64,000 nucleotides of DNA from Nymphalis io (lineage: Eukaryota > Arthropoda > Insecta > Lepidoptera > Nymphalidae). Position 1 is the stretch's first letter; every line of letters starts with the position of its first letter. Shown here piece after piece: positions 43,856 to 55,076 of the stretch. The notes below the pieces were generated by a model, which searched no databases, was not told the DNA's origin, and saw only the letters and a program-made list of their open reading frames with translations. Both the position numbers and the translations under genes were made by a program. The DNA is taken from assembly GCF_905147045.1 (NCBI RefSeq), contig NC_065888.1, forward strand, positions 4,097,001 to 4,161,000. Direction: 5' to 3'.

Positions 43856-43939
43856 TTTTTGATTATCAACCACCTTTTCTAGAATAAAAAGTACCCGACG
43901 CTTATATGCTTTATCACATAAATTATTTCTGCGGGTGCG

Positions 43940-44180
43940 TTTTTTTTGTATTAGGTGCCGAAGTCTAAGTGGGCAGCCTGATGTTAAGCGGTTACCATTG
44001 TCTATAGACATTGAAATTTTAAGCAATATTAACCAACTTTTACATTGCCAATGTGCCTCCAACCTTGCAATCAAGATATTACGTCCCTTGTGCCTGTAGT
44101 TACACTGGCCCTTCGAACCGGAATATAACTATAATAAGCACTGCTGGCTTGGCTTAGAATATATGATGAGTGAGTGATAA
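43940..44180 (-). repeat. SINE family A, decayed copy
   Basis: T-run, GTGGGCAGCCTGATGTTAAG, TCTATAGACATTGAAATT, CATTGCCAATGTGCCTCCAA, CGTCCCTTGTGCCTGTAGTT, CTTCGAACCGGAATATAAC and ATATGATGAGTGAGTG. The 100-codon minus frame at 43772-44074 overlaps it and is not a gene. Confidence 0.75.
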
Positions 44181-44923
44181 TAAAAAAATAACAAAAGGTC
44201 ATTATGACCATTGAATGTCTGTACAGGAAAGTACGTTCTATCCGATCGTCGTTGAAAAATTACCACCTCCTAAAAGAAAACATTTATTAAATATCTTAAT
44301 AGTATGTAAAACGGTAAATTAACAAAAAAATAAATGTTCTTTTAATACACTGTACGTAAAACGATGGATCGAACAATCAAGCAATTTGAATGACAAAGAG
44401 GATGCATTAAACTCTTGTCATCGAAAAAGGGGTTCGGATAGCTGGTTATCAATACCGTTATTTAAGGTCAATTTAGAGACCTTTGATCCTGTCTACCTAC
44501 TTATGCAGTCATGAAAAAAGTACACCGTTATATTCGATTATAACGCTGTTCAATTATTTTTAAATGCAAGAGTAATAGCAATTACATTTCTGGTGTAATC
44601 GTGATGAATAAATTTAAATCTTTTCGATAATCATATTTTTGGTATTGTTATTTTGATTCATTGGTTGAATTAGTGATTTAATTGCACCAAGCAACACTCT
44701 AATGTTATATTCAAATCTATTTCGAAAGTAGTTCTTAGAATATTTTTTGCAATCGTTTTCTCAAAGCAAATTTTTATAGGTTATTACCAAAAAAATATAT
44801 TTAAAAATTTAAATATTTCTTGTGGTTACATATGTAAGTACCTATAGTACATATACTTTTCTTGGACAAAATTATATTTAGTAGTACTTTTAGTATTTTA
44901 TCTATTTAGTTGATTCATACACA
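44181..44923. other. AT-rich non-coding stretch
   Basis: Nothing recognised. Confidence 0.5.
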
Positions 44924-45151
44924 AATTAATTTGTGATTATAATTCATCTCGTGCTTTACGGTGAAGGAAAACATCGTGAGGAAACCTGCATGTGTCTAAT
45001 TTCACTGAATTTCTGCCACATGTGAATTCTACCAACCCGCATTGGAGCAGCGTGGTGGAATAAGCTCCAAACCTTCTCCTTAAAAAGAGGAGAGGAGGCC
45101 TTTAGCCCAGCAGTGGGACATTCACAGGCTGTTGCGGTTACGGTACGGTAT
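44924..45151 (+). repeat. SINE family B, 5'-truncated copy
   Basis: Begins at AATTAATTTGTGATTATAAT, lacking the tRNA-like head. Then TTCATCTCGTGCTTTACGGT, ATCGTGAGGAAACCTGCATG, GCATTGGAGCAGCGTGGTGG, GCCCAGCAGTGGGACATTCA and a (GGTTAC)n-like tail. Well preserved. Confidence 0.85.
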
Positions 45152-45499
45152 ACACAAATGCCATTGGCAATTTCTAGATTAAAATATTTATATTGTTGAA
45201 TCATTTGTGACCCGAACACATAACTATTTTACAAAATTTGTTATAATTTTTAATATGTTAATTTAAGCTGATGCAATGTAAAGGATTTTTAAATTTTTAT
45301 TATCAAACCGTCCATGGGTAACCAGCGTTATATTCATTGTCAAAGAATTTACGGAAACTGGCCTCGATTTTGCTTCCTCGCAAATAAAGACGTCGCAATG
45401 TGTTTTCCTTAAAGTTGATACATATTTAACGATTATCGTATTCGGCGCCGTTCTCGATAACCGAATCGTTTAAACAGGAATCTGAAAGAACGCTCGGAA

Positions 45500-45640
45500 T
45501 GTACTGGCCATTAAATGTTTGGCGGATGTCGCAAGCGTCGTGGTGGCGTCTGCGCAGGCGCCAACGCGGGCGCGATACGAGCATAAATATCAGAGTATTG
45601 TTGCACCCTGTTCAAGGAGTAAATATCACACGATTTATGT
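45500..45640 (+). promoter_or_regulatory. CpG-dense patch with TATA-like box, candidate promoter
   Basis: 45520-45580 holds about ten CpG dinucleotides in 70 bases (for example GCGCAGGCGCCAACGCGGGC) within AT-rich DNA. CATAAATAT (45582-45590) is TATA-like, and about 30 bases downstream is TGTTCAAGG, a weak initiator. GATGAG/GTATTT at about 45642 resembles a splice donor. The minus strand also has a 50-codon open frame here ending in CGACATCCGCCAAACATTTAA, so a coding explanation is possible. Confidence 0.25.
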
Positions 45641-46260
45641 AGATGAGGTATTTCGGTGACATACATTAATGTATTCCGGTATGAGTCGAAACCTTAGATG
45701 AGATTATCATTTTTTTATATTTATTGATTTTATCGGGCTCGTAAATTTAATGACTTAAATACGATACACGTCTTAAAATTAATCGTAACATGAAAAAAAA
45801 AACTATACTAAAGTGTCATGTACATTATAATACAGTTTTGTGTTTTGTTAAAAATGTATCATAAGTTTTCAATAATTATTATATTTTACATAAAAGTTCA
45901 AAACCACGTTTCTATTGTTTCATTTTGTTGCTTACAATCATAGAATATTCGTTCTTTATGAAATAATAACTTATGATTCAAGAAAATTGTATCATATGTT
46001 ATCAAATAGAGACAGCCAGTTTTATCAATTTAAAAGTTATGGGAGAAGATTATACCGCTATAATGGATATCATTATACCGCTTATTTTATTAAAAAAAAT
46101 ATATTAATTGTTTTAAAAACTGATTATAAATAAAACACGTCAATCTTAATTCTTAACCGATAACCATAAATTTTTTCATTCGAAAATCATTAATTAATCA
46201 AGCAAAAAAAAAATTTCACGACCTTTTTTAATTGATGCCGTTCAGTGAATATGTCATAAT
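45641..46260. other. AT-rich non-coding stretch
   Basis: A 72-codon Tyr/Ile/Lys-rich plus frame (45915-46133) has no support. Nothing else recognised. Confidence 0.5.
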
Positions 46261-46284
46261 CTGCAAATCTGGAAATCCTACATC

Positions 46285-46335
46285 ACGTCTTTCCACCAAC
46301 CAGAAGCGTCCTGGAATAAGCTCTAATCTTCATCC
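46285..46335 (+). repeat. Possible SINE family B scrap
   Basis: TTCCACCAACCAGAAGCG and CTGGAATAAGCTCTAATCTT resemble the ACCAACCCGCATTGG...GTGGAATAAGCTCC part of family B. Confidence 0.35.
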
Positions 46336-46757
46336 TTTTTTTTTCTGTGTGGAATTTACATTACAATGTTGGTCTTATAGTTAGATAAAGACTGAAAAAT
46401 CCTGCGATCAAATCCGGAGTTAAACTAATAAAAATTTATAACGTTTTTTGCGCGTTTACACTTCCGTGCCTCAAAACACTCGTAATATTTAATAATAACA
46501 ATTTGAATATCAATTTAATAGGTGCCAAGGTTGGTCTATGTATAGAAAGTGCACTTGCGCACACCCTAATTCTGTACTTTAATATCTCCAAATTATTTGG
46601 ATACATCCCGTGAAAATGGCTGTCGTGGCTGACATAAGCCAGGAGTATATCAAACAAAACTTTACCAAAAATATTATTAAGGATAAAAAGTATTTAGTTT
46701 ATTAATACTGATCTTTACTATTTCAATTGAACTTTATCATATTTATTCTATAAGTAA

Positions 46758-47002
46758 GTGTCTCAGCGCTGGGCTAAGGCCGTCTCTCTTTATTGGAGCT
46801 CTGATGTGTGTTGGTGGAAACACGTGGCAGATTCATCCGCCACATGCACGTGTCATGTTTTCTTTCACCACCAACCACGAGATGAATTATAAGCACAAAT
46901 TAAGAGCATGAAAATTCAGTAGTGCGTGCCTAGATTTGAACATTTAATCATCGTTTAAGTATTTAAGATTTACGTCTTCTAGTCACTGGACCATCACGGC
47001 TT
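46758..47002 (-). repeat. SINE family B, decayed near full-length copy
   Basis: In reverse: head at AAAAGCCGTGATGGTCCAGT, a degraded B box (TGTTCAAATCTAGG), GAATTTTCATGCTCTTAATT and GCCTTAGCCCAGCGCTGAGA. Substantial divergence. Confidence 0.75.
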
Positions 47003-48524
47003 TTGATTTCTATTCTGATAAAGATGAGTAATGAACTCTACTACTATAATACAATGTTAACAGATTTGATTAAAGATTTTATCTTAAAATGATTTAAATA
47101 TTTTATTGAAATAATATTTGAATAGAGAACGATAATTGACTACAACATAGATATTTTTACGAAATTCATTTTGAACGTATATTTAGTTAGTAAATTGATT
47201 TGTTAAAATAAATATTTAAATGCGACAAATGAATGTTAAACATCAGATAGATTGTTTCGGTCTTTCTTTACTTAACTTATTCTTTCGCAAAATGACGTCA
47301 TACTACATTATTAAAAAAATAAAAACCAAATATCATTATTTCATCTATACAAAATTATCTATAATTGTTGCTTAGAGTGTGATTCGTTAAACAATGCTGT
47401 GTGTTCTTCTTTCGAATGTTATACCAGTGATTGTAGAAAGAGAGCAATCAGTGCAGTTTATAAGCAAGACTGTAAGTGCTAGGATGTGTATACTTTTTAA
47501 GTAAATAAGAATACTCAAAATTATTTTTTTAATATTTTTTCCATCTATAACAAAAATCACATCAAATCATGGCTTTGACAATTTTTTATTTTTATTTTTC
47601 TTTCTTCTTATTATTTACTACTGATCTTCATATCGTGTTGATACATTGTTATATAAAATAATGTTTTCTTCTGACAATTAAGTATATGAATTATGTAACT
47701 CTTTTTGTTCTTGCTTAGCAAACTTCAAATTGAAAAAATAACTGGTACATAAATAAAGAATGTAAGGTTATATATAAGTGAATATTAATTTAAAAAAATC
47801 AATAGTTTCTTAAATCCGAAATATGGAGGTTGAAGGACGCTGCTGATTTATATTCTTACTTAAATATAAAGGTATAAAATAAGGTTTACTCAACAAAAAG
47901 TAGCTTAGCTCTCGTTAAACCGCATAGCGTAAAAAAATATCGGACGTTTATATCCGGTTTTTTATTTATATCCATTTAAGTGTATAAAGTTTTTTTTACA
48001 CGTGATTACGTATTCGAATATTATGCTCTTTGAATTGAAATAAAATAAACGCTACGATAATTTCGTTCACGTAAATAAATTTATATTTAACTATAAATAT
48101 ACTAGTCATGTATTAAAAAAACATTTATCAATTTACACGAATGTTATTTATCAATTTATCAACTTGTATAGTGTGATGAAAAAATAACAAACTATTTGAA
48201 ACCAAATATTATGTGTCTTACTTATTTATTTCGTTCGCAAAACTAAACACAATAAATTAGGTGTAATATACATGAAAACAATAAATATAAAAATATAATT
48301 GCATCCTAACACTGTATGCAAAAATATTTCAACAGCTTTAACTCACTATTCATATTATAGTCATATTATATTATTTACAATTTAATCAATCAAAAAAATA
48401 TATAAAAAGTTTTCTTTAGTGACTTATAATTATTTATTTTGTTCTTAAACAATTTACGCAACGATAACTTTGATTTTCGACGGGTTCGATTCCTATTCCG
48501 CACTAACTTAAAAATATAGTCATA
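47003..48524. other. AT-rich non-coding stretch
   Basis: No gene recognised. At 48480-48495 GGGTTCGATTCCTATTCC resembles a tRNA-type B box, without enough flanking match to call a tRNA or SINE. Confidence 0.45.
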
Positions 48525-48741
48525 GTTTTTTTTTATGTTATAGGTAGGCAAAATTATTAATCATTCTTTACATCGACGATGCGCTACCAACCTTGGGAAC
48601 GAAGATGTTCTGCTCCTTGTGCCTGTAGTTACACTGGCTCACTCACCCTACAAACCGGAACGGAATAATACTAATTGTTGTTTAGCGGTAGAATATCTGA
48701 TGAATGAGTAATACCTACCCAGACGGGCTTGCACAAAACCA
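48525..48741 (-). repeat. SINE family A, copy with internal deletion near its 3' end
   Basis: T-run and TTATAGGTAGGCAAAATTAT, then a jump into ACATCGACGATGCGCTACCA, CTTGTGCCTGTAGTTACACT, CTCACTCACCCTACAAACCG and CAGACGGGCTTGCACAAAAC. The GGGCCACCTGATGG-to-GACATTGG part is missing. Confidence 0.8.
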
Positions 48742-49902
48742 GCTAGTGATGGTATAGTGTACGTATTAACATATTTCTTACTTAATTCACGAATTTTTAT
48801 TATCACGATTTATAAAATAAAAAGTTAAATAATTTAATTTGTGTCATGAAATTTTGGTTTTTAGACGAGATGATATAGTTTATAAAGAGTACTATTACTA
48901 GTAATATATGAATTTTATTAATATGACTCCATATAAGCTTTATATAAAATTAATAATTATTATAACTACTTTCTCGTATGGATGAAATCAGTCACATTGT
49001 CGTTATTTTGCACGAAAATTAAACATTTTTTTCAGCACTTCTTTGGCACAGTGGATTTCAAATTACATAATATTTGTTTATTTTTATAATTTTTATATCT
49101 AAAGACTCCTTTGACGTATCTTATTATTCATTTGTTTTAATGTTATTTTAATATGTCTGCATTTTTATTACCAGGCAGCATAGTAATCTACGTTTAAAAA
49201 TTAAAAACATTTGACGTCGTAGAGTCCAGGTGACTACTTCATGACTTGGAATGTGTGCCAGTTCATTTCCGTGAGATGTTTTGAGTGGTCTTAGTGGGAT
49301 TCTGGATTGGTCTGGTAGGTATTCGGCCAGGCATACTATTATCCTATAATTTCTATTGGATCGCCATCTTTCTTGGTAGTCGCAATTTTTGTCGTCCTCT
49401 TTACTATTATTCATAAAACGACTTCGTAATTACATAAGATTAAGTACTCTTATTATAATATATACTACATTTTATCTTATATACATATAATACATATTAT
49501 ATGCATCTATGTAATCCAATGCTACTTCCAGAAAACATGAAGTATGACTAACGATTCTATAATGAATCAATTAATTTTATAATAGGCCCGATAGATTGAA
49601 ATTCCAACCAAAGGTCATTGATTGTATTTGTAGAAAATGCTTGAAGAATAGCATTGATATCTCATGACGACCATACAGGAAGATCGATAAACAATTATTT
49701 TCAAAACATTTACCTTGATCGGTTGAATTCTTAACAGGGTGAATTAGATTTAAAGAACTATTTGTGTTTAATTTGTTTGAAATTCTTAGATCTAAATTCA
49801 AAAGAATTAACTAACAATATTCGTTTGATTGATCAATTTGTATTTTATAAAGATAATGATTTTTTTATTATATTTTACACAATATTTTGAATTTTTCTTG
49901 AT
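48742..49902. other. AT-rich stretch with an unrecognised 88-codon minus frame
   Basis: 49148-49414 on minus encodes a polar peptide (SKEDDKNCDYQERWRSNRNY, later LKTSHGNELAHIPSHEVVTW) with less AT-biased codons than neighbours. No family recognised; it may be a remnant of a mobile element or an exon. Other frames here are AT-driven. Confidence 0.25.
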
Positions 49903-50049
49903 GGTAGGGCTTTGTGCAAGCTCGTCTTTGTGATTTGTAACTACAGGTACAAATAACATCATAATACCCAAGGTTGGTGGCGCATTGTCGATGTATGGAA
50001 TTGTTAATATTACATACATCGCCAATATCTATGGGCGGTAGTGATCACA
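49903..50049 (+). repeat. SINE family A, internally deleted copy
   Basis: GGTAGGGCTTTGTGCAAGCT followed directly by TGTAACTACAGGTACAAATA and CCCAAGGTTGGTGGCGCATT, ending TATGGGCGGTAGTGATCAC. The second quarter of the element and its A-tail are missing. Confidence 0.7.
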
Positions 50050-51537
50050 TTTCATTAAATATATATATCGGATAACTTTAAAAAGTGCAAGAGAGGAAGA
50101 CGTAGGTGGGCATGTAATTAAAAAAAAACTATACACCAAAACACCGCTTACACAAATACATTATATACGTATAAATATAGAGTAAGACAAAAACTACATT
50201 AAGTAAATTCATTAAGTAATTAACCAATAAATAAATATTTCATTCTGAATTTAACGATCGATAAATAAGTCTGCCACTTCACTTGATAAAAGAAATACCA
50301 ATAAAGTTGGAGGTGAACAAACATTCGCGATCGTCAAAGGGCTTTCACATTAATTTTTAAGTACAATTAAATTAATACTGGCGAGTTATAACCATCTATC
50401 TTATCAGACATATTTTTGGATTTCTGCCTTCTTTCACAATAAGATTGAGTGGAATTAAGAGTCAACACAAAAGGATGAACGTGTGTGAAATGTCACGGCT
50501 GGTGGGCGAGACGGTACCAAAATGTTATGTCGAGTAAGGACGACCGAAGGTCGCATTCCAGGCCGATAGTTACTATCAAACATCCAAAATATTGGAGATT
50601 GGGTCTTCTTGTCCTCAAAGCTTGTTTTTGTCTTTATATAAATATAATAATAATATTTATACATACTTATAAAATCGTTTGCACTGACTGAGTATCAACG
50701 CACAGCCATTACTACTGTAGATAGTTGAAAATTGGAAGATAGGTTTGTTTTATAACGTCAGCATCCAATAAGAAAGTATTTTTGTAAATTTCAATTTTTA
50801 GGGGGTAAATGGGAAGGGTAACTTTTATGATTTCTACCAGCACGAAGTAGGGATAGGTAGCTAGTAATATATAATATTACATTACATTTAAATTTTGATC
50901 AGTTTTCATCAGAAAATTTAACCAAATAATTACACTTAAAAACATTAAATGTAATTAATGATAAAAGTAGATTGCACGTTCATAACTTTGTTTTGAACAA
51001 AAGATAACATATACTAATTTGGTTAGTTTGTTACCGGCTAGTTTAATGTGTTTGAGTTAATTATACGAAACAAGCCACTCGGCCAGACTTCGGATTAATA
51101 TGAGAATTTTAGGGACTATATTTCTTGAAAATATAAATTTTATCAGATATAGTAATTACATTTGAAGTAATTGCTCGTTTCATTTAATTAGCACGAATTT
51201 ATATTATTATCGAAAGCTTTTAATTATTTTTGAATAATGAATGCTAAAAATAAATGGATCAAAGCTAAATGAAGTTATTATTTATTATTCTTCTTGCGGT
51301 ATTTTTATATATTTTATATAGTCGATAAAGACGCCTTTAGCTTGCAGGACATTAGGGTTGTTAATGCGTTTTCGAATCCAGATGTGCAAGATCAAAAACA
51401 TTTTTGTTTCAATTCAACCAATTGAATCAAAGTCATATTAAATATTGAAACAAGTAATATATTTCAATAAAGCTGAAGATTAATTTTTAGGAAATGTACA
51501 AAAATATACCTTCGTGCTGGTTATATACACGATTTGA
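50050..51537. other. AT-rich stretch, nothing secure
   Basis: A GC-richer patch at 50475-50610 (GGTCGCATTCCAGGCCGATA) gives 68-69-codon frames on both strands; none recognised. Confidence 0.4.
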
Positions 51538-51791
51538 CGGGCCGGTTGGCGTGGTTGGTAGATGGCCTTTCACGCCGAAGGCTGTGGGTTCGATTCCCAC
51601 CCAGGACAGACATTTGTGTGCATGAACAAATCTTTTTGTCCTGAGTCTGGGTGTAATTATCTACATAAGTATGTATTTATAAAAGAAAAATAGTATATGT
51701 ACTATATCAGTTGTCTGGTTTCCATAGTACAAGCTCTGCTTAGCTTGGGATCAGATGGCCGTGTGTGAATAATGTTATTATTATTATTATT
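51538..51791 (+). repeat. SINE family C, full-length tRNA-derived copy
   Basis: Head GGGCCGGTTGGCGTGGTTGG carries an A-box-like TTGGCGTGGTTGG, and GGGTTCGATTCCC (about 51587-51599) is an excellent B box. Body: TGTCCTGAGTCTGGGTGTAA, TTCCATAGTACAAGCTCTGC, GGCCGTGTGTGAATAATG and a (TTA)n tail. It is not a functional tRNA gene: the cloverleaf 3' arm is replaced by the body. Confidence 0.85.
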
Positions 51792-53180
51792 TGCAAAAAA
51801 TGTGACCGCGTCTATCACTTCGACCTATTTATTCCAAGACGTAGATCTATGTATGTCAGAAGCTACTTAAATCATCTTTTGTAGATTCAATCGGTTTATA
51901 AATAAAAAAGTTATGTTTTCTTTTGTAGATTGGATATACGATGATTTATCAAGTATACAATATATGTCATAGAGAAAGTAATATTAAAACTCGCTTATCT
52001 TGTATGCGATGTCATTTAATATCTCATAGGTTCAATTAATAATAAATGCAAAGTGTTGTATCATTTGTCCAGTTATTTAGATATGTTGAATTATTTATTT
52101 ATTCTAGTATCAAATATGAACAAATATAGTAAACATTCAAATAGCCTCTTCAAGTATTTTTTAATCGTATTTAAGAAAAATCTACCCCAGATCGAAATTT
52201 GAATTAATTTATTTTAAATGTTTTTTTTTTAAATTATTTGCTATCAACAGTAAATGTAAATGAAAATATGCAGCCACATTAAATATATAAAATATAAAAG
52301 CTCTGTTGCATTTGCAGACTTCTTGCATCTGATTAGCCGTAAAATATAATGTTACTGAAACGGATTTTACATATTATTATTTTTCCAAATGTTTAAATAA
52401 AACAAAGTTGTTTCTTATCTTCCCGATACCACAATTTACTCCTTGATTAATATATCATCTTCAAAAACACCATTTTCTCATATAATACATCCTCATATCG
52501 AATTTCATTAAAACCTTTTTCGAGGATCCTAAAACGTACAATGTATATTATACATTATATAACTCGTTTAACATACGAAAAAAAACATAGGATACACTTT
52601 TCAAAGTATCCCTCCCTACAGTTTTGACAAAATGTGTAATATTTTTTAATTTAATTAAAAATGGAAAGGCAAAGAATAATCTTTTTTTTTATTAATTTAA
52701 TAAGAAGTACTTTTTTACTGATGAGTCAAAATAGAAAGTTGTTTACCTTTTAAAAATGCGCTCATTAATTCATTTTATCTTTTTTAACGATAATAACTTT
52801 TTAAATATCGAATGTGGAGATTTAATTAGATTATATTATATGTCAGTTTTAATTATACAAAATAATTAATTGAATGATTTGTAGTATTTTGTCAACTTTC
52901 TCCTCGAATCAGTCAACTGTCAAAATATGCGAATCAGTCAACTGTTAAAATATAAAATTCAATGCATAAGTTTTTAAAAGGAAAGTATCACATCCGATCC
53001 AAATGGCTAGTATGGAAAATAATAATCATTGTTTGAAATAAATTCGTAGCATACTTTTAACAAATTTTATATTTAAAGACTTTTTTAGTATCACCAATTA
53101 CTTAAAAACGGTCAGACCGATTTGGATGATTTAAAAATTAAGTTTGTTTTAATGTGGAAGATCCGTAATTATAAAATCCC
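51792..53180. other. AT-rich non-coding stretch
   Basis: Contains a short direct repeat at 52908-52955 (GAATCAGTCAACTGT twice). No gene recognised. Confidence 0.5.
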
Positions 53181-53190
53181 AATTGAGTTA

Positions 53191-53332
53191 TCCAACGGAT
53201 AAATAATAAGCCGCAGCATACGTGGCCGTTGGATGCGGGCAGCGCAAGACCGGCCAACGTGGAAACCCTTGTCGGAGGCCTTTGTCCAGCAGTGGACGTC
53301 TTCCGGATGATATGATGATGATGATGATGATG
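53191..53332 (+). mobile_element. 5'-truncated RTE-type LINE copy (142 bp) with exact target-site duplication
   Basis: From 53221 the frame reads RGRWMRAAQDRPTWKPLSEA, FVQQWTSSG and a stop at 53308-53310. This parallels the NWMRKAEDRELWRTLGEAYV, QQWTTIGC end of the intact RTE protein. It is followed by an (ATG)n tail (about 53312-53332). AATTGAGTTA occurs at 53181-53190 and 53333-53342, an exact 10-bp duplication. A different RTE subfamily from the intact one, with a trinucleotide tail. Confidence 0.9.
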
Positions 53333-53433
53333 AATTGAGTTAAATTTAACTTTTTATGCATTTTCTAATATATATTTTTTTAGAATAATTCACGCTCAGT
53401 GAAGCCATAGATTTTAAACAAAACAGTATGATG

Positions 53434-53724
53434 TTTATAGAATAGGAATAGGAAGGCGGACGAGCATATGGGCCACCTGATGGTAAGTGGTCACCAACGC
53501 TCTTAGACATTAGCATTGTAAGAAATGTCAACCATCGCTTACATATCCAATGCGCCACCAACCTTGGGAACTAAGATTTTACGTCCCTTGTGCCTGTAAT
53601 TACACTGGCTCACTCACCCTTCAAACCGGAACACAACAATATCAGGTATTGCTGTTTTGCGGTAGAATATCTGATAAGTGGGTGGTACCTACCCAGACGA
53701 GCTTGCACAAAGCCCTACCACCAG
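53434..53724 (-). repeat. SINE family A, full-length copy
   Basis: TTATAGAATAGGAATAGGAA (with a 6-base duplication AATAGG), CATATGGGCCACCTGATGG, CGCTTACATATCCAATGCGC, CTCACTCACCCTTCAAACC and GAGCTTGCACAAAGCCCTAC. It sits 92 bases after the truncated RTE copy. Overlapping frames of 68-94 codons are repeat by-products. Confidence 0.85.
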
Positions 53725-54059
53725 TGTTCTTGTACTTTCGGAATTATATTATTTAAACCGACCAGGATGCTTAAAATATTTATTTTAAATGTAACTCTTT
53801 CGTTAGGCGGAAACCGTTGTATCGCTTTTAATGAAATTTGGCATGATGATACTTTACAACAATTTATATCCTAATAAAATGAAAGATTATTGAGTATAAG
53901 TAAGACATAACAAAGAAATGTAGTATGTACACAATTAAATCGATCTACCGTACAATGACACATTATGTATTTTAGTAAAGTAATAATATAAAGTGGCTTT
54001 TACATATCTAATTGCAGAAAAAATATGTTTTTTGTAGAAGTATCAGTTTGTAAATTTCT

Positions 54060-54319
54060 CACTCCTGGGCTAGGCTCTCTTTATGACGAGATGGTTTGGA
54101 GCGTACCACCACTCTATTCAAAAGTGAGATGGTGGATACACTTGTGGCAGAATTTCAGTGAAATTAGACATATGCAAATTTCCTCGCGATTTTGTTCTTC
54201 ACCGCACCACGAGATAAATACAAATTAAGCACATGAAAATACAGTAGTGCTTACCTGGGTTTGAACCCGAAATCGTCGGTTAAGATGCACGTGTTCTAAC
54301 CACTCGGTCATATCGGTTC
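54060..54319 (-). repeat. SINE family B, near full-length decayed copy
   Basis: In reverse: AGAACCGATATGACCGAGTG head, B box GGGTTCAAACCCAGG, TTTTCATGTGCTTAATTTGT, AAATTCTGCCACAAGTGTAT and AGCCTAGCCCAGGAGTGAGA. The 67-codon plus frame across it is a by-product. Confidence 0.8.
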
Positions 54320-54642
54320 TAAATATATTTTTTATTTACGTTTACAATTAACTAAGTCCAACTAAAGCTTCATACTAAATCAGTCTGATATTTCCTATTG
54401 GATATTTTAACATAATTTTGGGTTAACAACGCCACTGAATACTTTATAACACTATAAAGTATTTACAACTTCCTACTTTATATGTATTTCATAAATAAAT
54501 AACCGGCGTGTTTCATATGCTAATATGAGAATTTATTAGCTTTTATAAAAGTAGTGACCATAGCGATACATATTTCGGTTCGTGAGCAAATTTTGATTTC
54601 GCTTGAGGAATTTTTCAAAAAAAAAAAACAAATTTCTCCTGA

Positions 54643-54816
54643 AACAAATTTGTCCTGAGTCTGGGTGTAATTATCTATATAAGTATGTATTTACAAAAGA
54701 AAAGTAGTATATGTAATATATCAGTTGCCTGGTTTCCATAGTACAAGCTCTGTTTAGTTTAGGATTAGATGGCCGTGTGTGAATAATGTCCCAGGATATT
54801 ATATTTTATTATTACT
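54643..54816 (+). repeat. SINE family C, 5'-truncated copy
   Basis: Starts AACAAATTTGTCCTGAGTCT and matches 51627-51775 block for block (CTGGGTGTAATTATCTATAT, TCAGTTGCCTGGTTTCCATA, GATGGCCGTGTGTGAATAAT). It ends CCCAGGATATTATATTTTAT with a TTA-rich tail. It lacks the tRNA-like head. Confidence 0.85.
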
Positions 54817-54965
54817 AAGTCTAGCAGTAAGACAAGCTAAATTAAGCCCCCCTAAGTGTAGCAAAATTCAGACCTCTCTTCCCGTTTTTAAACTTCTAAA
54901 ACATTTAACTTAATTTTTTTTAGTGATATAATGAAAAAGAATAAAAGCTTTTAAAAGAATAAAAA

Positions 54966-55076
54966 CAGGCAGGCCATTAAGGGGCTAAGGCCTATCCCTT
55001 TTTAGAGAAGCTTTTAAGCTTCTTCCACAAGGCTGTTCCAATGCGGTGGATACAATCTTCGGTAACCATCGCGGCT
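54966..55076 (-). repeat. SINE family B, scrambled fragment
   Basis: GGGGCTAAGGCCTATCCC, CTTCTTCCACAAGGCTGTTC, CAATGCGGTGGATACAATC and, directly after, a head piece CGGTAACCATCGCGGCTTCT. The middle is deleted so that the 3' end and head are nearly adjacent. Confidence 0.6.

Noticed and set aside
48470..48500. tRNA-like B box GGGTTCGATTCC
   Set aside because: No A box, no cloverleaf, no matching SINE body; probably chance or an unrecognisable scrap.
51538..51610. A tRNA gene
   Set aside because: A and B boxes are good, but the cloverleaf acceptor arm cannot close and the sequence continues into a SINE body found again at 54643.
53550..53874. 68- and 94-codon plus frames with HSPFKPEHNN-like text
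   Set aside because: They are translations of a family A SINE; the same peptide pieces recur wherever the SINE does (for example 57113, 1696).
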